Positions 47,107 through 61,711 of a stretch of 64,000 nt of DNA are shown piece after piece. The first letter of the stretch is position 1, and each line of letters starts with the position of its first letter. The notes below the pieces were generated by a model. The model saw nothing but the letters and a program-made list of their open reading frames with translations, was not told where the DNA came from and made no database searches. The DNA is from Porphyrobacter sp. AAP82 (GTDB lineage: Bacteria > Pseudomonadota > Alphaproteobacteria > Sphingomonadales > Sphingomonadaceae). A program made the translations under genes and the position numbers. Where the stretch lies: contig NZ_ANFX01000008.1 in assembly GCF_000331285.1 (NCBI RefSeq), positions 62,001 to 126,000 of the forward strand. The letters are read 5' to 3'.

Positions 47107-47394
47107 TTAGCGCAGCGCCGCGACCGCTGCCGCGACACCGACCGCCAGCAGCGCGACCACGGCCTTGGTCCGGCGGTTCGAGAGCCGGCCCTGCCACAGC
47201 TCTTCATCGAGCCACCATCTGCCCTTGCCGTCGGTCCTGAGCACATCGGCGCCCTTCAACCGTTCGAAGGCGCGCTGGCGGCTCGGGCGTGCGGGGGCAT
47301 AGGGGATCGCATCGGCCATGCTGACCGCGCGTTTCTGGATGAAGTGGGCCGCAACCTTGCGTTCGGCGAGCGGCCTTACCGGAGGTATCGCCAT
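47107..47394 (-). CDS. hypothetical protein with C-terminal membrane anchor
   Basis: 95 residues. A basic start, a middle region (GRWWLDEELWQGRLSNRRTK) with a short hydrophilic domain, and a C-terminal hydrophobic segment (AVVALLAVGVAAAVAAL). No known family. It lies 21 bases downstream of greA on the same strand, so it is probably in the same transcript. Confidence 0.6.
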   Translation of the reverse strand: MAIPPVRPLAERKVAAHFIQKRAVSMADAIPYAPARPSRQRAFERLKGADVLRTDGKGRWWLDEELWQGRLSNRRTKAVVALLAVGVAAAVAALR

Positions 47395-47415
47395 GACCGC
47401 CCCCCTTGATCCGCG

Positions 47416-47892
47416 TTAGATGAACTCGATCTTGTCGACGAGGTAAAACTTCTCGCCCGAGGGCACGGTGACCTCGATCTCGTCACCCACGATCTTGCCG
47501 ATCAGCGCGCGCGCAAGCGGCGAGTTGTAGCTGATGCGGCCCTTGTTGGCATCGGCCTCGGTCTGGCCGACGATCTGGTAGCGCACCGGCTTGTCGTTCT
47601 CGTCGAGCAGGGTGACGGTCGCGCCGAAGATGATCTTGTCGCCCGACAGCGTGGTGGGATCGATGATCTGCGCGCGGCTGACCTTGTCTTCCAGTTCGGC
47701 AATCTGCGCCTCGACCTGGCCCTGGCGTTCCTTGGCGGCGTGATATTCGGCGTTTTCCGAAAGGTCGCCATGGGCGCGCGCTTCCTCGATCGCCTCGACG
47801 ATCTTCGGGCGTTCCTCGCGCAGGACCTTGAGGTCGGCGGTCAGCCGCTCGTAACCCTCGGCCAGCATCGGGACCTTTTCCATCGTCGCCAT
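47416..47892 (-). CDS. greA: transcription elongation factor GreA
   Basis: Stimulates transcript cleavage by backtracked RNA polymerase. 158 residues: N-terminal coiled coil ([20 protein letters not shown] with the acidic tip region [16 protein letters not shown]) and C-terminal FKBP-like domain ([20 protein letters not shown]). ATG 47892 gives the usual [10 protein letters not shown] start. It follows carB in the same direction, the standard alphaproteobacterial order. Confidence 0.96.
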   Translation of the reverse strand: MATMEKVPMLAEGYERLTADLKVLREERPKIVEAIEEARAHGDLSENAEYHAAKERQGQVEAQIAELEDKVSRAQIIDPTTLSGDKIIFGATVTLLDENDKPVRYQIVGQTEADANKGRISYNSPLARALIGKIVGDEIEVTVPSGEKFYLVDKIEFI

Positions 47893-48009
47893 AGCTCTTC
47901 GTCTTTCCGCTTGTTTTTCTGGACCCCTGCCCCCGAGGGAAAAGAAAGCTATCAACGCCGTCCAGCTGGCTCGACGTCAGGCACTCTCGTTTGTCGGGGG
48001 AGGTGTCAG

Positions 48010-51335
<3,326 letters not shown>

Positions 51336-51336
<1 letters not shown>

Positions 51337-51923
51337 CAGGATTCCTGCTCGGAAAAGGCGAAGGTCAGCTTGGTGTAGCGGTTGACGTAGGGCAGCACGT
51401 CGGGCTTTGAGGCAGCGCTGCCGAAGACGAAGGTGCAGTTGCGGCGGATGTCGATCAACCGGTCCCCGTCGCGCGCCATGATGTAGGAGAGGACGTACCA
51501 CGAGCGCGGCGCATTGCGGCGGCCGATGACGTCGAGCTTTTTCACCGTTTCGGTGCCGCTGACGAGGCGTTCGCCGTCAATAAAACCCTGTTCGCGGCGC
51601 GCTGCGGCCACCGCCTTGTGGCGTCTGGCGGGGTCGAAGTCTTCCTCGCTGAACGGGCCTTGGGAGGCGGCGATGCGGCAGTCCATCCGGCCCGCGACAG
51701 GGTAGCGGGTGCCTTCGTCATGCAGCACGGGCCGCCAGAAGGTGATGACCGGGAGGCCGGTGTCGGGCGAGGCATCAAGCGTCACCGAGCCATCGCCCTG
51801 AAACGCGACGCCCTCGGCGATCTCGGCACCGGGCCAATCGGCGACAGGCGCAGGGTTCTGGGCGAGGGAAGCGGTTGAAATGGTTGCCAGAGCAGCGACG
51901 AATGCTGTACTCCCCTTCCCCAT
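51336..51923 (-). CDS. exported hypothetical protein whose start lies in a palindrome
   Basis: 195 residues. The first residues MGKG come from the centre of the palindromic element (51912-51947), and a short hydrophobic signal-like segment follows ([18 protein letters not shown]). The mature part is a single unrecognised domain ([46 protein letters not shown]). No known family. The insertion has probably replaced the original first codons; whether the gene is still translated is uncertain. Its stop overlaps the carB start. Confidence 0.6.
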
Positions 51924-51947
51924 GGGGAAGGGGTAGGGGATGGGGGT
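51912..51947. repeat. palindromic element, left of DUF559
   Basis: A perfect 22-base palindrome with arms CCCCTTCCCC (51912-51921) and GGGGAAGGGG (51924-51933), followed by the foot TAGGGGATGGGGGT (51934-51947). The reverse-strand ATG at its centre is the start codon of the gene at 51336. Confidence 0.85.
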
Positions 51948-51956
51948 AAGACAGTA

Positions 51957-52307
51957 GTGGAAAAGCGCCTGACCAGCCTCGCGCGCAAGCTTCGCAACCA
52001 ACCCACGGACGCCGAACACCGCGTCTGGCAACACCTGCGCGCCAGCCAACTCGAAGGCGTCAAATTCACCCGCCAATACCCCATCGGCGACTTCATCGCC
52101 GACTTCGCCTGCCGCTCCTTGCGTCTCGCCATCGAACTCGACGGCGGGCAACACGCCGACAGCCCCACCGACGCGAACCGAACCCGCATCATCGAAGCCC
52201 ACGGCTACCGCGTGATCCGTTTCTGGAACAACGAGGTGCCGGGGAATATCGATGGGGTGCTGACAGTGATAGCCGAGGAAATCGCCATCGCACGAAATGA
52301 GCGCTGA
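51957..52307 (+). CDS. DUF559 (Vsr-like) endonuclease domain protein
   Basis: 116 residues. Typical DUF559 layout: basic helix (LARKLRNQPTDAEHRVWQHL), the strand FTRQYPIGDFIADFAC, then the catalytic core SLRLAIELDGGQHAD (Asp, E-x-D, His) and the last strand YRVIRFWNNEV. All expected PD-(D/E)xK-type residues of the Vsr-like fold are present, so it should be catalytically competent. It is encoded opposite to carAB, from a GTG start, and is enclosed by palindromes. No methyltransferase is beside it, so it is not an ordinary restriction system. Confidence 0.88.
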   Translation: MEKRLTSLARKLRNQPTDAEHRVWQHLRASQLEGVKFTRQYPIGDFIADFACRSLRLAIELDGGQHADSPTDANRTRIIEAHGYRVIRFWNNEVPGNIDGVLTVIAEEIAIARNER

Positions 52308-52313
52308 CGCGCC

Positions 52314-52422
52314 CCCCTTCCCCTGGGGGAAGGGGCTGGGGGATGGGGGTGCGACGCCCGAAATGACGCCCTGCCCCCTCACCGCCGAACCCCCATCCCC
52401 AACCCTTCCCCGAGGGGAAGGG
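52314..52422. repeat. paired palindromic element, right of DUF559
   Basis: Hairpin 1 has arms CCCCTTCCCC (52314-52323) and GGGGAAGGGG (52326-52335) with the foot CTGGGGGATGGGGGT (52336-52350). An inverted copy follows: foot AACCCCCATCCCC, arms CCCTTCCCC (52403-52411) and GGGGAAGGG (52414-52422). Hairpin 1 has the same orientation as the left element; the second faces it. Confidence 0.85.
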
Positions 52423-52461
52423 AGAAGAGAGCGCGGCTTTGCACGGCGCCTTCGCATGACT

Positions 52462-52701
52462 TCAGTCCTCGAGACCAAAATGTGCCTTGCCTGCTTCCAT
52501 GAGTTGTAAAAAGGCCTCCCGGCTCAGCCGGATGTTCTGCGAGCGAGCACCAAGGTGCACCCGCTTTTCCGAACCATAGGAATTAAGCTGCAAAAATTTC
52601 TCACCCGAGAAAACAAGCGGCACAATCCGTCCTCCGATCGCTTCGGGCTGGTCGCGTTCTCGACCCTGAACATCGAGGTCAAACTCTCTGATAACGGCCA
52701 T
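52462..52701 (-). CDS. small hypothetical protein after carA, low G+C
   Basis: 79 residues (MAVIREFDLDVQGRERDQPE start; AHFGLED end), one compact domain with SRSQNIRLSREAFLQLMEA-type helical end. No known family. It starts three bases after the carA stop, so it is read from the carA message, and has lower G+C (roughly 53%) than carA. Possibly acquired together with the neighbouring accessory DNA. Confidence 0.6.
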   Translation of the reverse strand: MAVIREFDLDVQGRERDQPEAIGGRIVPLVFSGEKFLQLNSYGSEKRVHLGARSQNIRLSREAFLQLMEAGKAHFGLED

Positions 52702-52704
52702 AGG

Positions 52705-53889
52705 TCAGCTCCCCAGCCCCCCGACAAACTTCTCGAACAGATAGAAGCTGTCCTGCGGCCCCGGCGACGCCTCGGGGTGATACTGCACCGCAAACGCCTT
52801 CTTGCCGCGAATGGAAATCCCGCAATTCGTCCCGTCGAACAGCGAGACGTGGGTCTGCTCCACCCCATCGGGCAGGTTCGCGGCATCCACCGCAAAGCCA
52901 TGGTTCATCGAGGTGATCTCGACCAGCCCCGAGGTCTCCCCCCAGCCCTCGCCGACGCGCTGCACCGGATGGTTCGCGCCGCGATGGCCCTGGTGCATCT
53001 TGATCGTCTTGGCGCCCGCCGCCAGCGCGAGCATCTGGTGGCCGAGGCAGATGCCGAACAGCGGCACGTCGGCATCCAAGAGCGCGCGGATCACGGGCAC
53101 GGCATGTTCGCCGGTCGCCGCCGGATCGCCCGGGCCATTGGAGAGGAACACGCCGTCGGGCTTGAGCGCCATGACCTCGTCGAACGATGTTTTCGCAGGC
53201 ACGACGGTCACCCGCGCCCCCGCCTTCACCAGATTGCGAAAAATATTGTCCTTCGCGCCGTAATCGATCGCGACCACATGCGGCTTGGCGTCAAACGCCG
53301 CGCGGCCATAGCCCTTGCCGAGGCTCCACGATCCGCCCGCCCATTGCTCGCCGCCCTCGCGGGTGACGCGGATCGCGAGGTCCATGCCTTCGAGGCCCGG
53401 CCACTCGGCCGCGCGCTTCACCAGCGCGGGAATGTCGAACCTGCCGTCGGGCGCATGGGCGATCACTGCGTTGGGCGCGCCGCTCTGGCGGATGCGGCGG
53501 GTGAGCGCGCGGGTGTCGATGCCGGAAAGGCCGATCTTGCCGTTCCGCGCCATCCACTCGGCGAAGCGCTCGGCCGAGCGGAAGTTGGAGGGCTCGGTCA
53601 CATCCTCGCGCACCACGCAGCCGACCGCGCCTTCCACGCGGCTCTCGATATCCTCGCCATTGGCGCCGACATTGCCGATATGCGGGAAGGTGAAGGTGAC
53701 GATCTGCGCGGCGTAGGAAGGATCGGTCATCACTTCCTGGTAGCCGGTCATCGCGGTGTTGAAGCACACCTCGCCCACCGCAGAGCCCGCCGCGCCGAAG
53801 CCCCGGCCCCACACCACGGTGCCATCGGCCAGAACGAGGACTCCCGTCGCGCCAGAAGGTTGCGCGCGAGAAGATGCGGGGTCGGCCAT
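52705..53889 (-). CDS. carA: carbamoyl-phosphate synthase small subunit
   Basis: 394 residues. Glutamine amidotransferase that feeds ammonia to CarB. The N-terminal CPS-specific domain (GEVCFNTAMTGYQEVMTDPS) and the C-terminal class I GATase with nucleophile Cys in LFGICLGHQ and the His-Glu pair region in MNHGFAVD and QYHPEASPG are intact. Transcribed toward carB but separated from it by the 79-residue gene, the palindrome-nuclease unit and the 195-residue gene. Confidence 0.97.
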   Translation of the reverse strand: MADPASSRAQPSGATGVLVLADGTVVWGRGFGAAGSAVGEVCFNTAMTGYQEVMTDPSYAAQIVTFTFPHIGNVGANGEDIESRVEGAVGCVVREDVTEPSNFRSAERFAEWMARNGKIGLSGIDTRALTRRIRQSGAPNAVIAHAPDGRFDIPALVKRAAEWPGLEGMDLAIRVTREGGEQWAGGSWSLGKGYGRAAFDAKPHVVAIDYGAKDNIFRNLVKAGARVTVVPAKTSFDEVMALKPDGVFLSNGPGDPAATGEHAVPVIRALLDADVPLFGICLGHQMLALAAGAKTIKMHQGHRGANHPVQRVGEGWGETSGLVEITSMNHGFAVDAANLPDGVEQTHVSLFDGTNCGISIRGKKAFAVQYHPEASPGPQDSFYLFEKFVGGLGS

Positions 53890-54032
53890 GGGGCGCTCCG
53901 TTACAGTTGATCCGGCGATGGTGCTAAGTTTTGCCCGCTAGGCCCGCGCGGCATCCGCGTCAACCTAGGCTTGGCGCTGAATTTGCGTTAGGGGCGCGCG
54001 GCATAGAACCCTTCCACAGGAATGAGCAAAAA

Positions 54033-54488
54033 ATGATCCGTGACGCTATCAAGGCCGCCACCATTGCCGCGATGAAGGCGGGCGAGAAGGACCGCACCGC
54101 CGCGCTCCGCCAGATTTCGGCCAAGATCAAGGACCGCGACATCGAGGAACGGACCGCCGCGCAGCCGGTCGCCGATGACGATGTGCTGGTGACGAGCGTG
54201 CTCCAGAAGATGGCCAAGCAGCGCCGCGAATCGATTGAAATGTATGATGCAGGCGGCCGCACCGAACTTGCCGCAGTCGAGCGCGCGGAGCTTGCGGTGA
54301 TCGAGGAATTCCTGCCGCAGATGATGGACGAGGCCGCCACCACGGCCGCGATCGAGGCGATCAAGGCGGACCTCGGCGCATCCAGCATGAAGGACATGGG
54401 CGCGGTGATGACCGAACTGCGCGCGCGCCACGGCGCGGTGCTCGACGGAAAGCTGGCGAGCGGGCTGGTGAAGGCGGCGCTTTCGTGA
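54033..54488 (+). CDS. GatB/YqeY domain-containing protein
   Basis: 151 residues. YqeY fold: two helices (MIRDAIKAATIAAMKAGEKD) and the conserved KQRRESIEMYDAGGR and EEFLPQMMDEA. The C-terminal domain matches the tail of GatB, but it lacks any amidotransferase part, and its function is unknown. GAGCAAAA precedes ATG 54033. It stands 211 bases upstream of dnaG, the usual YqeY-dnaG-rpoD arrangement in Alphaproteobacteria. Confidence 0.9.
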   Translation: MIRDAIKAATIAAMKAGEKDRTAALRQISAKIKDRDIEERTAAQPVADDDVLVTSVLQKMAKQRRESIEMYDAGGRTELAAVERAELAVIEEFLPQMMDEAATTAAIEAIKADLGASSMKDMGAVMTELRARHGAVLDGKLASGLVKAALS

Positions 54489-54699
54489 TTGGTTGCGTGC
54501 CCCCCTTGCGCGGGCACGTCCTCGGTGCAGTTCCTCCGCTTCGCTCCGGGCACTTGCGGCTCGCGCACGTGCGCTCGCGGCCCGTCCGTTGGCGGGCCGA
54601 GGGTGCGCTTCGCTTGGATTGACGCAGTATCCACACGGGGTGCACAGTCCCTTTGCCCGCCGCCTCGACACGCGCCCGTTAGAGGACCAATGAATACCC

Positions 54700-56598
54700 A
54701 TGGCGATCACCCCGCAATGGAAGGACGAGCTGCGTGCGCGGATCACGCTGTCTTCGCTTGTCCAGCGATCGGTGAAGCTGACGCGGGCGGGCCGCGAATG
54801 GAAGGGGTGCTGCCCGTTCCACGACGAGAAGACGCCGAGCTTCTACGTCAACGACCAGAAGCAGTTCTACCACTGCTTCGGCTGCGGCGCGCATGGCGAT
54901 GCGATCAGCTGGATGGTGGACAGCCAAGGCCTGCAATTCATGGACGCGGTCAAGGAACTGGCGGGCATGGCCGGGATGGAGGTCCCTGCCCCTGATCCGG
55001 TGATGGCGAAACGCGCCGAACAGCGCGCCAGCCTGATCGACGTGACCGAAGCGGCGCAGCGCTTCTTCGCCGAGAGCCTCGCCGGGCCGGGCGGCGGCGC
55101 GGCGCGCGCGTACCTGCAACGGCGCGGCTTTTCGCCGGAAGTGATGCGCGAATTCGGCTTCGGCTGGGCCCCGGACGACCGGCAGGCCCTCCCCCGCGCG
55201 CTCCCGCAGTTCGGCGAGGAGATGCTCGAGGGCACCGGAATGCGCGCGAGCAACGACCAGGGCGAGCGCTACGACCGCTTCCGGGGCCGCGTCATGCTCC
55301 CCATCCACGACGCACGCGGGCGCGTGATCGCCTTCGGGGGGCGGATCCTCGCCAAGCGGGATGGCGTTGCGAAATACCTCAACTCGCCCGACACCGAGCT
55401 CTTCGACAAGGGCCGGACGCTCTACAACCTCCACCGCGCCGCCCCCGCCGCGCGCCAGTCGGGCCGCGTGGTGGTGGTCGAGGGCTATATGGATGTGATC
55501 GCGCTCGCCAATGCGGGGATTGCCGATGCGGTCGCGCCGCTGGGGACGGCGCTCACCGAAATGCAGCTCGAGCTGCTGTGGCGCATGACCGAGGTGCCGG
55601 TGCTGTGCTTCGATGGCGATGCCGCGGGGCAGAGGGCGGCGATGCGGGCGATTGCCCGGGCGCTGCCGATGCTGGCGCCGATGCGCTCATTGGGGATCGT
55701 GCGGCTGCCCGCCGGGCTCGATCCCGATGACCTTGTCAAGCAGCAGGGCGCCAGAGCAATGGAGCAATTGCTGAGCCGCCCCGCCCCGCTGATCGACACG
55801 CTGTGGGAATTCGAACGCGATGCGCAAGCCCTTGCGACGCCCGAGGCCAAGGCGGGGTTGAAGGCGCGGCTGATGGCGCATGTCGAGACCATCGCCGATC
55901 CCGAGATCAAGAGCCTCTATCGCCGCGAGCTTTCCGACCGCTTCTCGGCCTTTGCCTACCCGCCGCGCGAACACAAGGGCCTTGGCCGCGCCGCGCCGAA
56001 TGCGCGCAGCCTGTTCGGCCAGCGCGCAGGATGGCGCGGTGCGGCCCTGCCTGCGCCGGGCTTGTCGGATGCCGCGCGCGAGCAGCTTTCCGCAATCATG
56101 GCCGGGGGCCAGCGGCTCGGTCTGCTCCAGGCCGTGCTGGCCGGGCTCGCGCGCTATCCCGGGCAGATCGCGCGGCACACCGAGGCGCTCATCGGCCTTG
56201 CCCGGCTGGTGCCCGATGCCGCACCTGCCATCGAATCGCTCCTCGAACTTGCAGAAACGCTTGATTCGCGCGGGCCAACCGCCATATGCACTCCCAAGCA
56301 AGGCCAACCCGCCCCGTCGGCAGATATCCGCTACGCCTTTCTCGAAGAAGGCACCGATCCCGACGCTGCGTGCGAGGAGCTGGCTGAAGCTGTGTCGCTG
56401 CTGGTCGAAAGACCGGCGCTTGAGGCTGCGCTTGCGGCCACGATCGCGCGCTTCGACAGCGATCCGGAAGGATCGTTTGCGGAGCAGACCCGTTTGCGTG
56501 CACAGCTCATCGCAACCGAGGATAGATTGAAGGCCTTCGGACGCCGCAAGGCCGCCGCGCCGGCCAGGCTCGAGGCCGGCACGGACGATACGCCCTGA
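54700..56598 (+). CDS. dnaG: DNA primase
   Basis: 632 residues. The N-terminal zinc domain has [12 protein letters not shown] and [11 protein letters not shown]. The TOPRIM catalytic centre includes [13 protein letters not shown] (Glu) near residue 265 and [12 protein letters not shown] (Asp pair). A C-terminal helicase-binding region ends the protein. It makes RNA primers for replication. ATG 54700 follows a short untranslated stretch; rpoD starts 73 bases downstream. Confidence 0.97.
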   Translation: MAITPQWKDELRARITLSSLVQRSVKLTRAGREWKGCCPFHDEKTPSFYVNDQKQFYHCFGCGAHGDAISWMVDSQGLQFMDAVKELAGMAGMEVPAPDPVMAKRAEQRASLIDVTEAAQRFFAESLAGPGGGAARAYLQRRGFSPEVMREFGFGWAPDDRQALPRALPQFGEEMLEGTGMRASNDQGERYDRFRGRVMLPIHDARGRVIAFGGRILAKRDGVAKYLNSPDTELFDKGRTLYNLHRAAPAARQSGRVVVVEGYMDVIALANAGIADAVAPLGTALTEMQLELLWRMTEVPVLCFDGDAAGQRAAMRAIARALPMLAPMRSLGIVRLPAGLDPDDLVKQQGARAMEQLLSRPAPLIDTLWEFERDAQALATPEAKAGLKARLMAHVETIADPEIKSLYRRELSDRFSAFAYPPREHKGLGRAAPNARSLFGQRAGWRGAALPAPGLSDAAREQLSAIMAGGQRLGLLQAVLAGLARYPGQIARHTEALIGLARLVPDAAPAIESLLELAETLDSRGPTAICTPKQGQPAPSADIRYAFLEEGTDPDAACEELAEAVSLLVERPALEAALAATIARFDSDPEGSFAEQTRLRAQLIATEDRLKAFGRRKAAAPARLEAGTDDTP

Positions 56599-56671
56599 CC
56601 GGGGCACACATGGGATCAACAGGCGCCCCGCCATCCGGCAGGTCGCCCGGCAACGGATAGACGCAGGAAAT

Positions 56672-58699
<2,028 letters not shown>

Positions 58700-58711
58700 A
58701 GGATCATACGA

Positions 58712-58999
58712 ATGCAGTGGTTCGTAAAGCAAATGACCCTTCAGGAGTAGTCAGACTTTCAGGAAAAGTTTGAAGCGCTTTATGTTGCTTTGGGCGGGCC
58801 TGCCGACGATGCCGTTTTCGAACGTGGCGACTTTGGGTCGCCGAATTCGGAAATTTTTGTGACCAGTAAAGATATTGCTTTTCAGGCACTCTGTCCGGGC
58901 GCGTGGCAAGAAGCTGCGAAGCCATCTGGGCCAAGGCTCCATATGCTGATTGGGCATCACGACTTTTGTGAGAGACATGGAATTGACGTCGGCGTTTAA
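58712..58999 (+). pseudogene. small gene with an in-frame amber stop, low G+C
   Basis: From ATG 58712 the frame reads MQWFVKQMTLQE and then a TAG at 58748-58750. After that it reads on as SDFQEKFEALYVALGGPADD to the stop at 58999, 95 codons in all. Everything after the TAG looks like one compact protein (NSEIFVTSKDIAFQALCPGA, MLIGHHDFCERHGIDVGV) in lower-G+C DNA that differs from its neighbours. The nonsense change would be CAG or GAG to TAG. A start after the TAG (ATG at 58790, giving 69 residues) is an alternative. No family recognised. The 196 bases that follow, up to rpiB, show only a possible promoter. Confidence 0.45.
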
Positions 59000-59195
59000 T
59001 CTCGCTGAAAGGTATTTCGTGAGGTATATTTGCCTCGCGGCGCTCGCATCTTCAACCTGACACTCGGAATCTCAGATCGTGCTGCCCTGATAAGAGCCAC
59101 TAGCTTGGTGACGCCGGTGATCCGATTGTAAGCGTCGGTCGAAAAAGCAACGCGACGGGGTGGAGATTCCCCGTCCCAACGCCTATAGCCCCCCC

Positions 59196-59675
59196 ATGCG
59201 CATCGCCATCGCCTCCGATCACGCGGCCGTAGACCTCAAGGCCGAGCTTGCCGAATGGCTTGTCGAGGAGGGCCACGAGGTCGCCGACCTCGGCCCGGAA
59301 CCCGGCACGAGCGTCGATTATCCCGATTACGGCTATCGCCTCGCGGAAATCGTCGCGGAAGGCACTGTCGAATTCGGGATCGCGCTGTGCGGCAGCGGCA
59401 TCGGCATTGCGATCAGCGTCAACCGCCACCCGCAGGTGCGCTGCGCTCTGGTCTCCGAGCCGCTGTCGGCTGCCCTCGCGCGCGAACACAATGATGCCAA
59501 TTGCATCGCAATGGGCGCGCGTCTCGTAGGGATCGAGATGGCGAAATCCTGCGTTGCGACCTTTCTCGACACAGAATTCGCCGATGCCGGCGATCCGGCC
59601 GGGCGTCACCAGCGCCGGGTCAGCAAGCTCGGCAAGCCGCCCTTCCAGCCCGATCACATCGAGACCCATCAATGA
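59196..59675 (+). CDS. rpiB: ribose 5-phosphate isomerase B
   Basis: 159 residues. Interconverts ribose 5-phosphate and ribulose 5-phosphate in the pentose phosphate pathway. RpiB features: [20 protein letters not shown] at the start, [20 protein letters not shown] with the catalytic Cys and [17 protein letters not shown] 59196 is the start; TATAGC a few bases before may be a -10 of a nearly leaderless promoter. The stop overlaps the glyA start (ATGA). Confidence 0.94.
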   Translation: MRIAIASDHAAVDLKAELAEWLVEEGHEVADLGPEPGTSVDYPDYGYRLAEIVAEGTVEFGIALCGSGIGIAISVNRHPQVRCALVSEPLSAALAREHNDANCIAMGARLVGIEMAKSCVATFLDTEFADAGDPAGRHQRRVSKLGKPPFQPDHIETHQ

Positions 59676-60991
59676 GCACCGCCCCTCTCGACTTCGCCGC
59701 CCGCACCTCTCCGATGGACGGGTTCTGGCACAATGATCTTGCCCACGCCGATCCCGAGATCGCCGCGGCCATCGGCAAGGAACTCGCCCGCCAGCGCGAC
59801 AAGATCGAGCTGATCGCCTCTGAAAACATCGCCTCGCGCGCGGTGCTCGAAGCGGCCGGATCGGTTTTCACCAACAAGTATGCCGAAGGCTACCCGGGCA
59901 AGCGCTACTACGGCGGCTGCGACTATGCCGACGTGGTCGAAACCCTTGCCATCGAGCGTGCCAAGCAGCTGTTCGGGTGCAACTTCGCCAACGTCCAGCC
60001 CAACTCGGGCTCGCAAATGAACCAGGCGGTGTTCCTTGCCCTGCTCAATCCTGGCGACACCTTCATGGGGCTGGATCTGAATTCCGGCGGGCATCTGACG
60101 CACGGCTCGCCGGTCAACATGAGCGGCAAATGGTTCAATGTGGTGTCCTACGGCGTGAGCCGCGAGACCGAGACCATCGACATGGACGAGGTCGCCGCCA
60201 AGGCCCGCGAACACAGCCCCAAGATCATCATCTGCGGCGGCACCGCCTATTCGCGCACCTGGGACTTCCCCGCCTTCCGCGCCATCGCCGATGAAGTGGG
60301 CGCAGTGCTCTTGTGCGACATGAGCCACATTTCCGGCCTTGTCGCAGGCGGCGCGCACCCCTCGCCCTTCCCCCATTGCGACATCGTCACCTCGACCACC
60401 CACAAGAGCCTGCGCGGGCCCCGTTCGGGCATCATCCTGTGGAATGACGAGAAATACACCAAGCCGCTCAACATGGCGGTATTCCCCGGGCTTCAGGGCG
60501 GCCCGCTGATGCACATCGTCGCGGCCAAGGCGGTGGCCTTCAAGGAAGCGCTCGATCCGTCCTTCAGCGATTACGCCCACCGCATCGTCGCAAACGCCCG
60601 CGCGGTGGCGGCAAGCCTCGAGGAAAACGGCCTGCGCATCGTTTCAGGCGGGACCGACAACCATTCGATGCTGGTTGACCTCACCGCCAAGGACGTCACC
60701 GGCAAGGATGCCGAGAAGGGTCTCGACCGCGCCTTCCTCACCTGCAACAAGAACGGCATCCCCTACGACACCCGCTCGCCCTTCGTAGCCAGTGGCATCC
60801 GGCTCGGCACGCCCGCCGGCACCACCCGCGGCTTTGGCCCCGAGGAGTTCCGCGCCGTCGGCAAGCTGATCGCCGAAGTGGTCGAGGGCCTTGCCAAGAA
60901 CGGCCCCGAGGGCGATGCGCAGATCGAAGAGAGCGTGCGCCAGCGGGTCGCCGCGCTGTGCGCCGCCTTCCCCGTCTATCCCGGCATGTAA
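59672..60991 (+). CDS. glyA: serine hydroxymethyltransferase
   Basis: 439 residues. PLP enzyme converting serine and tetrahydrofolate to glycine and methylene-THF. The PLP lysine is in [15 protein letters not shown], with folate-region [15 protein letters not shown] and substrate region [13 protein letters not shown]. The start overlaps the rpiB stop, indicating coupling. glyA also supplies glycine for the GlyRS encoded at 17-20 kb, though the two loci are apart. Confidence 0.97.
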   Translation: MSTAPLDFAARTSPMDGFWHNDLAHADPEIAAAIGKELARQRDKIELIASENIASRAVLEAAGSVFTNKYAEGYPGKRYYGGCDYADVVETLAIERAKQLFGCNFANVQPNSGSQMNQAVFLALLNPGDTFMGLDLNSGGHLTHGSPVNMSGKWFNVVSYGVSRETETIDMDEVAAKAREHSPKIIICGGTAYSRTWDFPAFRAIADEVGAVLLCDMSHISGLVAGGAHPSPFPHCDIVTSTTHKSLRGPRSGIILWNDEKYTKPLNMAVFPGLQGGPLMHIVAAKAVAFKEALDPSFSDYAHRIVANARAVAASLEENGLRIVSGGTDNHSMLVDLTAKDVTGKDAEKGLDRAFLTCNKNGIPYDTRSPFVASGIRLGTPAGTTRGFGPEEFRAVGKLIAEVVEGLAKNGPEGDAQIEESVRQRVAALCAAFPVYPGM

Positions 60992-61003
60992 GGAGCTGCC
61001 ACG

Positions 61004-61219
61004 ATGAACGAACCGAACGGGCGTCAGGACTGGGTCGAGGACGTCAAGGCCGAAGTCACCGGCATGGCCAGGGAAGGGATCAACCACCCCTCGACCGCGC
61101 CGGTGCTGACCGGGGCGGCGATCGGTGCCGTGGCCGGGGCGATCCTGCCGGTGATCTCCTGGCCACTTGGCCTGATCGCCGGGGTGGGCTTCGCGCTTTA
61201 TCAGAGGGTCAAGAAGTAA
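61004..61219 (+). CDS. small membrane protein between glyA and nrdR
   Basis: 71 residues. A charged N-terminal half (NGRQDWVEDVKAEVTGMARE) and one or two hydrophobic segments (VLTGAAIGAVAGAILPVISW and LGLIAGVGFALYQ) with a Lys end. GAGCTGCC before the ATG. No known family; likely cotranscribed with nrdR, which starts eight bases later. Confidence 0.7.
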   Translation: MNEPNGRQDWVEDVKAEVTGMAREGINHPSTAPVLTGAAIGAVAGAILPVISWPLGLIAGVGFALYQRVKK

Positions 61220-61227
61220 CCCCCTGA

Positions 61228-61704
61228 ATGCGCTGCCCCTTCTGCGCCCATGACGATACCCAGGTAAAGGACAGCCGCCCGACCGAGGACAATGCCTCGA
61301 TCCGGCGCCGTCGCCAGTGTTCGTCCTGCGGGGCGCGCTTTACCACCTTCGAGCGCGTGCAGCTGCGCGAGGTCGTGGTGGTGAAGTCCGGGGCCAATGG
61401 AGAGCAAGGGCGCCGCGAGCCCTTCGACCGCTCCAAGCTCGAACAATCCATCGCGCTTGCCTCGCGCAAGCGCGGAATCGACCAGGAGCGGCTCGACCAG
61501 CTGATCAGCGGCATCCAGCGCCAGGTCGAAACCTCGGGCGAGGCGGAAGTGCCCTCCTCGCATATCGGCGAGCTGGTGATGGAAGGTTTGCGGCAGATCG
61601 ACAGCGTGGCCTATATCCGTTTCGCCTCGGTCTACCGCGATTTCTCCGAAGCGCGCGACTTCGAGGAATTCGCGAGCACCGTGCAGCAAGCCGCGAAAGA
61701 ATAA
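61228..61704 (+). CDS. nrdR: transcriptional repressor NrdR
   Basis: 158 residues. The N-terminal zinc ribbon has CPFC and CSSCG (residues 3-6 and about 31-35) and the ATP-cone domain follows ([20 protein letters not shown]). Regulates ribonucleotide reductase genes in response to ATP/dATP. Regulated nrd genes are not in view. Confidence 0.95.
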   Translation: MRCPFCAHDDTQVKDSRPTEDNASIRRRRQCSSCGARFTTFERVQLREVVVVKSGANGEQGRREPFDRSKLEQSIALASRKRGIDQERLDQLISGIQRQVETSGEAEVPSSHIGELVMEGLRQIDSVAYIRFASVYRDFSEARDFEEFASTVQQAAKE

Positions 61705-61711
61705 GCAGATC

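Larger units (their letters stand above)
51912..52422. mobile_element. palindrome-bracketed DUF559 nuclease unit between carA and carB
   Basis: A DUF559 endonuclease gene (51957-52307) sits with 9 bases to the left palindrome and 6 bases to the right one. The same hairpin-plus-foot sequence lies on both sides. Copies without the gene occur in glyS and mutL. This supports, but does not prove, a non-autonomous repeat family with a nuclease-bearing member. No target-site duplication was identified. Confidence 0.5.

Noticed and set aside
51957-52307. DUF559 gene as part of a restriction-modification system
   Set aside because: No methyltransferase or specificity gene lies nearby. The flanking palindromes fit better with a mobile repeat.
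54489-54699. GC-rich inverted repeats between yqeY and dnaG (GTGCCC/GGGCAC and others) as a functional RNA
   Set aside because: Short stems only, no terminator T tract and no conserved pattern; probably ordinary intergenic DNA.
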